Below the pieces are notes generated by a model, which was not told the origin of the DNA, made no database searches, and was given only the letters and a program-made list of their open reading frames with translations. Below, piece by piece: positions 6,227-14,639 of a stretch of DNA of 32,726 nt; the first letter of the stretch is position 1, and every line of letters begins with the position of its first letter. The stretch comes from JAZQNF01 sp045641505 (lineage in GTDB: Bacteria > Bacillota > Clostridia > Lachnospirales > Bianqueaceae): contig JAZUHB010000062.1 in NCBI GenBank assembly GCA_045641505.1, positions 1 to 32,726 on the forward strand. Reading direction: 5' to 3'. Position numbers and translations under genes: made by a program.

Positions 6227-7510
6227 TCATCTTTTCTCCGTCACCATCACGCTGACGCCGTCGGGGATCGCGGTCACGGTCGCCGCCCCGTTTCCCAACA
6301 GCCGCTCCGCGAGCGAAAGGGCCTCGGGCAGCGAATGGGCCGGGATCATGCGCAGCGCGCGGACGGTCTCGTCGGGCGCCTCGGAAACGAAGATCACCCG
6401 GGCCTTCCGCAGCACCCGGCAGAAGATCTGGCTCTGCCACTGGTCAGGCACGGTCTCCGCCGCGGGGGTCGCCAGGAAGCGCTCCGCCATGCGGTCGAGG
6501 TCGGGGCCGTCGCGGAAGGTCTCGAAGAAGGTCTTGCCGCCGTGTCCGTCACCGGACGCCGCCAGCATCACGATCACGCCGCCTTCCCGCACCGTGGCCT
6601 CCGCCGCGGTCATGCCCTTCACGGCCTGGTAGATGTTCTGGTCGAGGGGATAGCCGCCGTTGGTGGAGATGACGATGTCCGCGGGAACGGCTTCGACCCG
6701 GCAGTAGCGCGACACGAAATCGCAGCCGGCCCGGTGCGCCTCCTCCGGCGCCCCCGCGAACGCGCGGAGCACCTGATGGGCGCCGTTCAGTACCACGTTG
6801 CAGATGAACGTAAGCCCCGCCATCCGCGCCGCCGCCTGCATGTCCCGGTGGATCGGATTGCCGTCCAGGATGCCGGTGCGGGCCTTCGGATCCGCGATGA
6901 AGGCCGAGCAATGGTTCTCCATCACGGTCCTGCGGGCGCAGACGCCGGGCAGGACGCTCTTCCGTCCGCCGGAAAAGCCCGCGAAAAAATGCGGCTCGAT
7001 GAAGCCCTCGGAGACAAGAAGATCCGCTTCCGCGGCGATCCGGTCGATCCGGAGCAGCGCGCCGGAGGGAAGGACCCCCAGCGTGACCAGGTTCGCTTCA
7101 TCGTCGCAGTCATGGACGACGATGCGCTCGTTCACGCAGATCTCGGGACCGAACTTCGCCACGAGCTCCGCTCCGTCGGTCGCCCGGTGGCAGCCCGTCG
7201 CGATCAGGATCGTGATCTGGGCATCCGGGTTCCCCAAACGGATCTCCCGGAGGAGCGCCGGCATGATCAGCTTGCTGGGCACCGGACGGGTGTGGTCGCT
7301 CGCGATGACGGTGACCTTCTTCTTGCCGCGGGCGAGTTCCGAAAGCCTGGGACTGCCGATCGGGCACTCCAAAGCCCGCCGGATCAGCTCCTCCTCCGGG
7401 GCCTCGGGCACGTAGTCCTCGAGACGGGAGCGGAGCACGCCGGCCAGCCGTCCTTCCTCGAAATTCGCGGTAAGATATCCTTTACCATAGGGGAAACGTA
7501 CGGTTTCCAT
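6227..7510 (-). CDS. larA: nickel-dependent lactate racemase (LarA family)
   Basis: A 427-residue cytoplasmic enzyme of the LarA family, which racemises 2-hydroxy acids (D-/L-lactate in the type enzyme) with a covalently bound nickel-pincer nucleotide cofactor. Key residues fall at exactly the positions of the Lactiplantibacillus plantarum enzyme: His108 (TGCHR), His174 (IEPHFFAGFSGG), Lys184 (GGRKSVLPG, cofactor tether) and His200 (MENH, nickel ligand). SDHTRPVPS (71-79) is the other family signature. Substrate may differ from lactate, as LarA homologues act on several hydroxy acids. ATG at 7510 with GGAGGAA overlapping the stop region of the S1 gene, 11 bases away. The cofactor genes larB, larC and larE are not in this window, nor is a lactate permease. 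It is the last gene before the terminator at 6141-6180. Confidence 0.92.
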   Translation of the reverse strand: METVRFPYGKGYLTANFEEGRLAGVLRSRLEDYVPEAPEEELIRRALECPIGSPRLSELARGKKKVTVIASDHTRPVPSKLIMPALLREIRLGNPDAQITILIATGCHRATDGAELVAKFGPEICVNERIVVHDCDDEANLVTLGVLPSGALLRIDRIAAEADLLVSEGFIEPHFFAGFSGGRKSVLPGVCARRTVMENHCSAFIADPKARTGILDGNPIHRDMQAAARMAGLTFICNVVLNGAHQVLRAFAGAPEEAHRAGCDFVSRYCRVEAVPADIVISTNGGYPLDQNIYQAVKGMTAAEATVREGGVIVMLAASGDGHGGKTFFETFRDGPDLDRMAERFLATPAAETVPDQWQSQIFCRVLRKARVIFVSEAPDETVRALRMIPAHSLPEALSLAERLLGNGAATVTAIPDGVSVMVTEKR

Positions 7511-7521
7511 CCTTCCTCCGT

Positions 7522-8700
7522 TTACAGCTTCAGACCGGAAAAGAGGCCGCCCAGAGAGGTGCCCGCCTCTTCCTTGTCTTCGTAATGGGTCTCCTCCTCG
7601 GGGACCTCGGGAGCCGCCTCGACCTCCCGCATGCTGAGGGAGAGCTGACGCTTCTCCTTGTCCACGCGGGTGATGCGCACGCGCAGCTCATCGCCGACGG
7701 CAAGCACGTCCTTCACGGTGCGCAGCTTCTTCTCGGAGATCTGGGAGATGGGCAGGAAGCCCTCGATGCCGGGCGCGACGCTGACGAAGGCGCCGGTGTC
7801 GATGATGTGATTCACGCGGCAGCCCTCACGGTACTCGCCGACGGTAAACTCGGTGAGCTCCCAGGGATCGGCGCCCAGATCCTTCAGGTAGAGGGAAATG
7901 CGCTCCTTCTCCCGGTCGACGCTCTTCACGGTGACGGCGACGGTATCGCCCACGGCGAGGAGCTCGGAGGGATGCTTGACGCGCGACCAGGAAAGATCGC
8001 TCACGTGGACCAGACCGTCCACGCCCTCGGCGAGCTGCACGAAGGCGCCGAAATCGGCGAGGCGCACGACCTTGCCGGAGAGGCGCTGCCCCTCCTCCAG
8101 GGTCTCGTAGAGACGCTTGCGGGTCTCCTTCTTCTCAGCTTCAAGCACCCGGCGGGCGGAGGCGGTGAACTCCTTTTTCTCCTCGCTGAGCTCCAGCAGG
8201 ATCACGCGGAGGGTCTGACCCTCATAGGGGGCGAGATCCTCGACGTAGCGGTCGGCCACCTGAGAGGCGGGGATGAAGCCCTCGGCGCCGCCGCAGCTCA
8301 CGCGCAGACCGCCGCGGACAGCCTTCGTGACCTTCACCTCGACCACGTCCTCCGCCGCCAGCCGCGCCGCCATCTCCTTCCAGGCGACGACCTTGCGGGC
8401 CGCCCGTTTGGACAGGGTGATCTGGGACTCGCGGGTGTTCACGTGGGTCACGGTGAGGGTGAGCACGTCGCCCACCTTGTAGGAGGACATGGTCTCGCCC
8501 TCCTCGAGCAGTTCTTCCTTGGGGACGATACCGTCCATGTAGGAGCCCACGTCCACCAGCAGATAGTCGGGATTGACCGCGAGCACGCGGGCTTCCTTGA
8601 CGTCGCCGTTGTTCACGCGCTGCAAGTGAGCATTCAGCAGGGCTTCGAAATCCTCCATTTCCTCAGAGAATCCTTCGGTACCGTTTTCGAAATCATTCAT
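7522..8700 (-). CDS. rpsA: S1-domain RNA-binding protein (ribosomal protein S1 type)
   Basis: A 392-residue protein made of four S1 (OB-fold) repeats at about residues 32-98, 116-183, 203-272 and 288-357. Repeats three and four carry the classic pattern, GAFVQLAEGVDGLVHVSDLSW and GAFVSVAPGIEGFLPISQIS, and VDREKERISLYLKDL / VDKEKRQLSLSMREV at repeat ends. The N-terminal 30 residues are acidic, and the C-terminal tail is acidic and ends GGLFSGLKL. This is the four-repeat S1 form of Bacillota; in many Clostridia it is fused to IspH, here it is free-standing. ATG at 8700 is used with AAGGAAA upstream; an in-frame extension upstream would overlap the neighbouring gene. It is 74 bases after the small membrane protein gene, with a hairpin between, and 11 bases before larA. 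Confidence 0.88.
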   Translation of the reverse strand: MNDFENGTEGFSEEMEDFEALLNAHLQRVNNGDVKEARVLAVNPDYLLVDVGSYMDGIVPKEELLEEGETMSSYKVGDVLTLTVTHVNTRESQITLSKRAARKVVAWKEMAARLAAEDVVEVKVTKAVRGGLRVSCGGAEGFIPASQVADRYVEDLAPYEGQTLRVILLELSEEKKEFTASARRVLEAEKKETRKRLYETLEEGQRLSGKVVRLADFGAFVQLAEGVDGLVHVSDLSWSRVKHPSELLAVGDTVAVTVKSVDREKERISLYLKDLGADPWELTEFTVGEYREGCRVNHIIDTGAFVSVAPGIEGFLPISQISEKKLRTVKDVLAVGDELRVRITRVDKEKRQLSLSMREVEAAPEVPEEETHYEDKEEAGTSLGGLFSGLKL

Positions 8701-8742
8701 GGGTGATAAGTTTCCTTTTCGTTTCTTTTTTTCAGTTACATT

Positions 8743-8759
8743 GTCCGGCGGGGCCGGAC
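8743..8759 (-). other. strong GC hairpin between the membrane protein gene and the S1 gene
   Basis: GTCCGGC, a three-base loop and GCCGGAC form a perfect 7-bp stem in the 74-base gap. On the minus strand it is followed by AATGTAACTG and an A-run, not a T-run, so it is not an ordinary intrinsic terminator. It could be an RNA processing or stability point within the operon. Confidence 0.45.
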
Positions 8760-8774
8760 CGGGCGTCCCGGTTC

Positions 8775-9398
8775 TCAGACCGCCTTCGTCGCGAACAGGG
8801 CAATGATATCGACGAGATAGGGCAGCATGGCCGTGAGGCAGACCAGCCCGATTACCAGGCCGATGGCCCGGAGAATCAGCATGGCGCGGCAGTAGTTCTG
8901 GCGGTTCCGGCTGCCGTCGGCAAAGGCCCAGACGAAGAGCATGATGATCCCGACGGTCGGCAGGGAGGTCAGGAGGATCGTCATGATCCATTTGCCGATC
9001 GAATGGACGGCCTCCCGGCGCTCGGGCGCCTTCGGCACGAAATCGGTGGGCAGCTCGATCTCCGTCGGCTCGACCCCTTCTCCGACCTCCGGCACCAGTC
9101 TCGCCTTCCAGGAGCCCTGAAGGGAGCCGTTCTTGTTGGGATTGTCGCCGTTGCTGTCAGGCTTGAAAAGCGTGGGCGTCTCGTCGGAAAAGACGATCTT
9201 CTGAGGAGCCGCCTCGGGCACGGAGTTCGCGGTCTTCTCAGGCTCTTTCAACTCCGCGGGCTCTGCCTCTTCTTTCGCGAGCTCCTCGGTGAAGAAGTCG
9301 CGGACCGACTCCGCCGCCTTTTCCCCGCTTTCTTCTTCATTCACGACCAGCTGGATGCCGGTGATTCCCATTTCTTCCAGGTTCGGTTCAGTGTTCAT
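8775..9398 (-). CDS. hypothetical membrane protein with acidic cytoplasmic N-terminus
   Basis: A 207-residue protein I do not recognise. Residues 1 to about 130 are acidic and low in hydrophobicity (EEESGEKAAES, EELAKEEAEPAELKEPEK), probably disordered. Two transmembrane helices follow, at about 136-160 (KWIMTILLTSLPTVGIIMLF) and 171-200 (LRAIGLVIGLVCLTAMLPYLVD), separated by a loop containing DGSRNRQNYCRA. This arrangement suggests a membrane-anchored cytosolic tail; no catalytic motif is seen. ATG at 9398 with GAGGAGAG upstream, 18 bases after the purine permease gene, so it is within the same transcript. Similar two-helix C-terminal modules with variable acidic heads occur in Clostridia. 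Function unknown. Confidence 0.75.
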   Translation of the reverse strand: MNTEPNLEEMGITGIQLVVNEEESGEKAAESVRDFFTEELAKEEAEPAELKEPEKTANSVPEAAPQKIVFSDETPTLFKPDSNGDNPNKNGSLQGSWKARLVPEVGEGVEPTEIELPTDFVPKAPERREAVHSIGKWIMTILLTSLPTVGIIMLFVWAFADGSRNRQNYCRAMLILRAIGLVIGLVCLTAMLPYLVDIIALFATKAV

Positions 9399-9416
9399 AT
9401 GAGTTCTCTCCTCTCG

Positions 9417-10823
9417 TCAGGCGATCAGGACAAAATACGCGATAAACAGGACTGTCAGAACATACAGGCAGACGTTCAGCTTTTTGAATTTGAATTCCAG
9501 AACGTGAATCAGGGTGTAGAACACGACGCCGGCGGCGATGCCGTTCGCGATGCTGCCGCTGAAGGGCATCACCAGCGCGGCCAGCACCGCGGGAATCGTT
9601 TCGGACAGATCCTCGAAGGGAAGCGTGAAGATCGGTTCGGTCATCAGGATGCCGACGAAGATCAGAATCGGCGCCACCGCGAAGCCCGGCACAGCCAGGA
9701 AGAGCGGCGCGAAGAACAAAGACAGCAGGAACATCACGGCGGTCATCACCGAGGCGAGACCCGTGCGTCCGCCCTGCATCACGCCGGCCGCGCTTTCCGC
9801 GTAGACCGTCGCGGTCGAGGTGCCCAGCACGCCGCCCGCCATGGTGCTCACGGCATTGGCGAAGAAGGCCTGCTTGGCGCGGACGGGGGTGCCGTCGCTC
9901 TCGGTCAGGGCGCCCTTCTTGGCGACGCCGAGCATCGTGCCGAGCGTGCCGAAGAAATCGGAATACAGCAGCGCCAGGATCACGCAGAAGGCGTTCAGCA
10001 GGAAGATCCAGACGTTCGGGAAGTCGCCCAGGATGCTCTTGAAATCGAAGCAGGCGCCGCCCAGACTCTTCACCCAGACCGGGAGGGAGAAGAGCTTCGC
10101 CGGGATGAGCGAGGGCGTGCCCTCTCCCACCGCGTACCAGCCCAGCAGCTGGCAGCCGATGCCGAGCAGCCAGGTGGCGACGATCCCCAGGAACATGGCC
10201 GCGCGCACGTTGTAGTGGTACAGCACGGTGATGATCAGGAAGCCCGCCAGCGTCAGAATCGCCGGAATGTTGTCCAGCCGTCCCATCGCCATGCCGTATC
10301 CGGCGTCGACGGTGATGAGGCCCGCGCTCTGCATGCCGACCAGGATCAGGAAGAATCCGATGCCGGCGCTGATGCCCTTCCGCAGGTTTTCGGGCAGGGC
10401 GCGGAGCAGCGCCTCGCGGACGTTCAGAAGGCTCAGGATCAGGAGGATCAGGCCCTCGGCGAAGACGCAGAGCAGCACGAACTTCCAGGAGTAGCCCATT
10501 TTCGCGCAGAGGGAAACGAAGAACACGCTGAGCCCGAGACCCGGCGCGAGCCCGTAGGGCAGGTTCGCGAACAGGCCCATCGTTAGGGTCCCGATGGCGG
10601 AAGCGAGCGCGATGGCGGTGAACAGCTCCTCGCGGGGCATCCCGGTCCCGGCAAGCAGGTTGGGATTGACCAGCAGGATATAGGACATCGCCATGAAGGT
10701 GGTGAGGCCGGCCATCAGCTCGCGCAGCACGTTGGTCTTGTTCTCGCGGAGCGCGAAGAGCTTCCGGCCCTTTTTCTTTACACAGATTTCGTCGACTTTA
10801 TCACGGATCTGGTCCAGGGACAT
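9417..10823 (-). CDS. NCS2 family purine permease (AzgA type)
   Basis: A 468-residue polytopic membrane protein of the AzgA branch of nucleobase transporters, importing adenine, guanine and/or hypoxanthine by proton symport. Family features are the start KTNVLRELMAGLTTFMAMSY, NLPYGLAPGLGLSVFF in an early helix pair, GIGFFLILVGMQSAG, FFGTLGTMLGVAKK and the re-entrant substrate-site region GTSTATVYAESAAGV. The length is typical for the family. ATG at 10823 is only 3 bases after the stop of the M29 gene and its AAAGGAGG site lies within that gene's 3' end, so translation is probably coupled. No purine (PurR or guanine riboswitch) element is visible because the gene sits inside an operon. Substrate within purines cannot be told. 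Confidence 0.92.
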   Translation of the reverse strand: MSLDQIRDKVDEICVKKKGRKLFALRENKTNVLRELMAGLTTFMAMSYILLVNPNLLAGTGMPREELFTAIALASAIGTLTMGLFANLPYGLAPGLGLSVFFVSLCAKMGYSWKFVLLCVFAEGLILLILSLLNVREALLRALPENLRKGISAGIGFFLILVGMQSAGLITVDAGYGMAMGRLDNIPAILTLAGFLIITVLYHYNVRAAMFLGIVATWLLGIGCQLLGWYAVGEGTPSLIPAKLFSLPVWVKSLGGACFDFKSILGDFPNVWIFLLNAFCVILALLYSDFFGTLGTMLGVAKKGALTESDGTPVRAKQAFFANAVSTMAGGVLGTSTATVYAESAAGVMQGGRTGLASVMTAVMFLLSLFFAPLFLAVPGFAVAPILIFVGILMTEPIFTLPFEDLSETIPAVLAALVMPFSGSIANGIAAGVVFYTLIHVLEFKFKKLNVCLYVLTVLFIAYFVLIA

Positions 10824-10826
10824 GGC

Positions 10827-12971
10827 TTATTCCTCCTTTCCTTCGGCGGGGACGGGCTCGTCCGCCCCGGCGGTCTTCTCCCCGGCAGCAGATGCGGCTT
10901 CCTGCTGCAGTCTCATTTCCCGGCGGATCATCGGCTCGTTGAGGACGTCGGTGCCGGGAAGCACGAAGCGGCCGGCCCGGATCAGGTCCTGGCTGCCGCG
11001 GTCGGTGTTCACGCTCAGGCGCTCGATGGCGTCGTAGGGAAGCGTGATGTCCGTATGGCAATGGGTGTAGGCCTGCGCGGGATCGTCGCGGCGGAGCGCC
11101 GTCTTCTCGTTCTCGCGGGCCCGGATCTCCTTCCGGTCGGGGTTGTACACCGCCTGGTCCTCGCAGCCGACGTAGCAGGTGTCGCCCAGGGCAAAATGCG
11201 GTCCGCATTTCTCGGCGATCAGCACCGGCAGACGGTCCGCGATGCCGTAATCGAGGGCCATGCAGTAGGCCGCCGTATTGGTTCCGATGGCGAACTCACC
11301 CATCGGCAGGGTCTCATTCGGCAGGAAGAGGTTCTCCCGGACGTAGCGCCGGCCCTCCTCCGCGTCCTCGAAGTTGCCGCAGCCGTACTCCGTCACGTAG
11401 CCGTTCTCGAAGCGGATCTTCAGATCCTTGTAGAACAGACCGCGAAGATACGCCTCCTCCGCGTGCAGGAGTCCGTTCGTGCCGGCGAGCTGCGGGGAGG
11501 TGAAGACCTCGCCCAGCGGAACGTTGAAGTCGGCCAGACAGTTGTAGAAATTGGTCTGGCGGCGCGGGTTCTGGATCGGCGGAAGCGCGACGCAGAGGTC
11601 CGTTTCGTTGCCGCCGCGGCCCTTCACGGTGACGGAGCTGCCGCGGTCCAGGGCATTGATCAGCGAGCTCTGCGCCCGCTCGTAACGGCTCTGGTCGAGG
11701 GTGTTGATCTCGATCATGGCCCGGAAGACGGCCTCGAAATCGGCGCCGATGGCGGGCGAGGGATAGGCCGTCAGGCTGTAGGCCTGGTTCTGCGTCTGGC
11801 TGAGCTCGTCCAGCTGCCGCTCGGTCTCGTCGAGCAGCTGACCGTAGAGGGCGTTCTGCTCATCCGTGAAGGAAAGCGAGGGACTTCCCTGCCCGGGCGA
11901 GAAGCGCGGCTCGCCGAAGGTACTGAGGATGGCGGGACCGGCGTAGGCGGCGAAGAGGCTCCTGTTCTCCTCGCAGAGGGCGTCGAAGACCTCGCGGTAT
12001 TGCTGAACGTAGCCTTCGTCGAGCACCGCGGCCAGATCGAAGCGGTGATCGTACTCGTACTGACGGTTCGGCTCCGCCCCGGCGACCCGCTCGACGAAGG
12101 GCAGGAAGCCCGTCTTCTCGGCAATCTTCGGAAGGGCGGCGCGGACGACGCGCTCCATGCCGAGGGGGTAGACGACGCCGGCCGTCTTTTTGCGGCGGGT
12201 GTCCTTGCGCTCCCGCGTGAAGCTGTCCCGGTACGCGTTCGCGAAGGCTTCGGCGATGCGCTCCGTCTCCTCGTCGCTGAGACTCAGGACGAACTCGCGG
12301 AGCTTCAGCACGTTCTCATCCACGTAGGCGCCGCAGACATCGTACAGATAGTGCGGCGTGTCGAGCTCGGCCTCCGAGGCCGCGCGTCCGAGTCCCCGGT
12401 TCTGGGGATCGAAGCCGCCCAGCAGCTCGAAGCCGAGGGTAAGCGGCAGCTCCTGGAGCCGCTGCTCGCGAAGCTTCGCGCTGACGTTCTCCACGGTGAC
12501 CCGCTCGTGGGTCATCTGATAATGGAGCGCAAAGAAGAACTTCATCCGCTGGAGCAGCAGGAAGCGGCGGTGCGTCATCACGTCCTCCGCGCCCTTGCGG
12601 AAATAGGCCGCGACAGCCGCCATGTAAGGACCGAGGTCCTCCTTGAACAGCTTCGACGCGTAGGCGGGATTGGCATAGCTCGTGCCGTAGTTTTGCGGCA
12701 GGATGTCCTCGTAGAGAAGGCGCTGATCCTCCTGAAGCTCCCGGAGGGGCGCCGAGGCCAGATACTCCGCGCTGCGCTTTTCCTCCAGCGCGGCGAAGCG
12801 GGCCAAAAGCTCCGCCTGGGTCTTCAGGAAAAGGAAAATCTTCTCCCGGAAGCCCTTCTCCTTGGGCGGCTGCATGTTGCGGAGCATATCCTCAAGCTTT
12901 TCACGCGCTTCCCGGTACTCGTTTTCCTTCCGGGAATTGTAGAGCTTGTAATATTCTTCGTAGCTAAACAT
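10827..12971 (-). CDS. M29 family aminopeptidase with a long N-terminal extension
   Basis: A 714-residue cytoplasmic metallopeptidase. The C-terminal part (about 400-690) matches family M29 (AmpS/PepS, aminopeptidase II), which removes N-terminal residues from peptides using two metal ions. Candidate metal or catalytic residues are Glu488 (VPLGEVFTSP), Glu559 (MGEFAIGTNT), His592 and Tyr600 (GPHFALGDTCY), and His639 with Asp641 (HTD). Characterised M29 enzymes are about 370-415 residues, so the first 390 residues are an extension, largely helical and charged, with FFALHYQMTHERVTVE and an acidic ADRASE-like middle; I do not recognise it. The C-terminal tail (EKTAGADEPVPAEGKEE) looks disordered. 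ATG at 12971 has AAGGAG upstream, 21 bases after iscU. The C-terminal assignment is good; the role of the front half is unknown. Confidence 0.85.
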   Translation of the reverse strand: MFSYEEYYKLYNSRKENEYREAREKLEDMLRNMQPPKEKGFREKIFLFLKTQAELLARFAALEEKRSAEYLASAPLRELQEDQRLLYEDILPQNYGTSYANPAYASKLFKEDLGPYMAAVAAYFRKGAEDVMTHRRFLLLQRMKFFFALHYQMTHERVTVENVSAKLREQRLQELPLTLGFELLGGFDPQNRGLGRAASEAELDTPHYLYDVCGAYVDENVLKLREFVLSLSDEETERIAEAFANAYRDSFTRERKDTRRKKTAGVVYPLGMERVVRAALPKIAEKTGFLPFVERVAGAEPNRQYEYDHRFDLAAVLDEGYVQQYREVFDALCEENRSLFAAYAGPAILSTFGEPRFSPGQGSPSLSFTDEQNALYGQLLDETERQLDELSQTQNQAYSLTAYPSPAIGADFEAVFRAMIEINTLDQSRYERAQSSLINALDRGSSVTVKGRGGNETDLCVALPPIQNPRRQTNFYNCLADFNVPLGEVFTSPQLAGTNGLLHAEEAYLRGLFYKDLKIRFENGYVTEYGCGNFEDAEEGRRYVRENLFLPNETLPMGEFAIGTNTAAYCMALDYGIADRLPVLIAEKCGPHFALGDTCYVGCEDQAVYNPDRKEIRARENEKTALRRDDPAQAYTHCHTDITLPYDAIERLSVNTDRGSQDLIRAGRFVLPGTDVLNEPMIRREMRLQQEAASAAGEKTAGADEPVPAEGKEE

Positions 12972-12992
12972 AAATTCTCCTTGAGCGAGGGC

Positions 12993-13424
12993 TTACTCCT
13001 CTTCCTCCAGCTCTTCGATGTCGTTGACGGGATGATCCAGGCCTTCGATGGTGATGCCCTTCTTGGTGGCATAGTCCCAGAGAGCGGCGTGGATCGCCTG
13101 CTCCGCCAGCAGACTGCAGTGGACCTTCACGGGGGGCAGACCGTCCAGGGCCTCCATGACGGCCTTGTTGGTCACCTGGAGCGCCTCGTTCACGCTCTTG
13201 CCGATGACCAGCTCGGTGGCCATGCTGGAGGTGGCCACGGCGGCGCCGCAGCCGAAGGTCTTGAACTTGACGTCCTCGATGATGCCCTCGTCGTTCACCT
13301 TGAGGAAGATGCGCATGATGTCGCCGCACTTGGCGTTGCCGACGGTGCCGACGCCGTCCGCGTCCTCGATCTCACCCATGTTGCGGGGGTTCATGAAATG
13401 GTCCATTACTTTTTCGGAATACAT
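12993..13424 (-). CDS. iscU: iron-sulfur cluster scaffold protein IscU/NifU type
   Basis: A 143-residue scaffold on which [2Fe-2S]/[4Fe-4S] clusters are built with sulfur from IscS and then passed to target proteins. The three cluster cysteines are Cys33 (AKCGD, with the conserved Asp35), Cys59 (FGCGAA) and Cys103 (VHCSLLAE). The start MYSEKVMDHFMNPRNMGEI is typical. As in many Clostridia the protein keeps the NifU N-domain only and ends in an acidic tail (EELEEEE). It lacks the LPPVK-binding context of an HscA chaperone system: LPPVKVHCS is present, yet no hscA/hscB is in the window. ATG at 13424 with AAAGGA upstream, 16 bases after iscS. Confidence 0.93.
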   Translation of the reverse strand: MYSEKVMDHFMNPRNMGEIEDADGVGTVGNAKCGDIMRIFLKVNDEGIIEDVKFKTFGCGAAVATSSMATELVIGKSVNEALQVTNKAVMEALDGLPPVKVHCSLLAEQAIHAALWDYATKKGITIEGLDHPVNDIEELEEEE

Positions 13425-13440
13425 ATCGATCAGTCCTTTC

Positions 13441-14622
13441 TTACTTGTTCTTTTTCAGGAAATCCTCATACAGGGGCGACATGGCGCGCAGCCGCTCCAC
13501 GATGGGGGGAAGCTTTTCCAGGATGTAATCCACGTCCTCTTCGGTGTTTTCGCGGCCGAGGGTGAGACGCAGGGAGCCGTGGGCGATCTCGTGAGGCAGG
13601 CCGATGGCCAGCAGCACGTGGGAGGGATCCAGCGAGCCGGAGGTGCAGGCGCTGCCGGAGGAGCCGCAGATGCCCGCGGCGTTCAGCAGCATCAGCATGC
13701 TCTCGCCCTCGATGAACTGAAAACTGAAGTTCACGTGGCCGGGCAGACGCTCGGTGCGGGAGCCGTTCAGGCGGCAGTAAGGGATCTTCTCCTCGATGCC
13801 GGCGATCAGCCGGTCGCGCATCGCCTGCAGGCGCTTCGCGTTCTCCTCCATCTCGGAGCAGGCCAGCTCGATGGCCTTGCCGAGACCCACGATGCCGGGC
13901 ACGTTCTCCGTACCGGCGCGGCGGCGGCTTTCCTGCGCGCCTCCGTGGATGAAGGAGGGAAGGCGGATGCCCTTCCGCACGTAGAGCGCGCCGACGCCCT
14001 TCGGGCCGTAGAACTTATGCGCGCTCATGGAGAGCATGTCGATGTTCATCGCCTTCACGTCGATGGGCAGGGTGCCCACGGCCTGGACCGCGTCCACGTG
14101 GAAGAGCACGCCCTTCTCCTTGCAGACCGCGCCCAGCTCCGCGATGGGATTCACGGTGCCGATCTCGTTGTTGGCGAACATGATGCTGACCAGGACGGTG
14201 TCGGGGCGGATCGCCTCGCGGAGCTGTTCCGCGCTGATCTTTCCCTCGGCATCCACCGGAAGATAAGTGACCTCACAGCCCTGCTTTTCGAGCCATTGGC
14301 AGGTGTGGAGGATCGCGTGGTGCTCCACGTTCGAGGTGACGATATGCCGTCCCTTCGCGGCGTAGCTTTCCGCGATGCCCTTCAGCGCCCAGTTGTCGGA
14401 CTCGGTGCCGCAGCCGGTGAAGAAGATTTCACTTTCCTGCGCGCCGAGCGCCTTTGCCACCCGGCGGCGGGCCCGCTCGAGGGCTTCTTTATTGGACTGG
14501 CCGAGATCGTAGATCGTGGAGGGATTGCCGTACTGCTCCGAGAAATAGGGGAGCATTTCCTCGAGCACCTCCGCTCTGACCGCCGTCGTGGCCGAATGAT
14601 CCGCGTACACGAAACGTTCCAT
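13441..14622 (-). CDS. iscS: cysteine desulfurase IscS/NifS
   Basis: A 393-residue pyridoxal-phosphate enzyme that takes sulfur from L-cysteine (giving alanine) and hands it as persulfide to IscU and other acceptors. Lys203 in SMSAHKFYGPKG holds the cofactor; Cys326 in SGSACTSGSLDPSHVL is the persulfide cysteine, in the long flexible loop of class I enzymes. VEHHAI (99-104), the FHVDAVQ cofactor aspartate and RAGTEN are all present. ATG at 14622 is chosen since AGAAGG precedes it and the MERFVYADHSATT start is typical; longer in-frame reading runs back into iscR. It lies 17 bases after iscR and 16 before iscU, the standard Clostridia order iscR-iscS-iscU. Confidence 0.95.
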   Translation of the reverse strand: MERFVYADHSATTAVRAEVLEEMLPYFSEQYGNPSTIYDLGQSNKEALERARRRVAKALGAQESEIFFTGCGTESDNWALKGIAESYAAKGRHIVTSNVEHHAILHTCQWLEKQGCEVTYLPVDAEGKISAEQLREAIRPDTVLVSIMFANNEIGTVNPIAELGAVCKEKGVLFHVDAVQAVGTLPIDVKAMNIDMLSMSAHKFYGPKGVGALYVRKGIRLPSFIHGGAQESRRRAGTENVPGIVGLGKAIELACSEMEENAKRLQAMRDRLIAGIEEKIPYCRLNGSRTERLPGHVNFSFQFIEGESMLMLLNAAGICGSSGSACTSGSLDPSHVLLAIGLPHEIAHGSLRLTLGRENTEEDVDYILEKLPPIVERLRAMSPLYEDFLKKNK

Positions 14623-14639
14623 TATGTTTTGCCTTCTTT

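Noticed and set aside
8743..8759. Intrinsic terminator between the small membrane protein and S1 genes
   Set aside because: The stem is strong, but on the minus strand it is followed by an A-rich stretch rather than a T-run.
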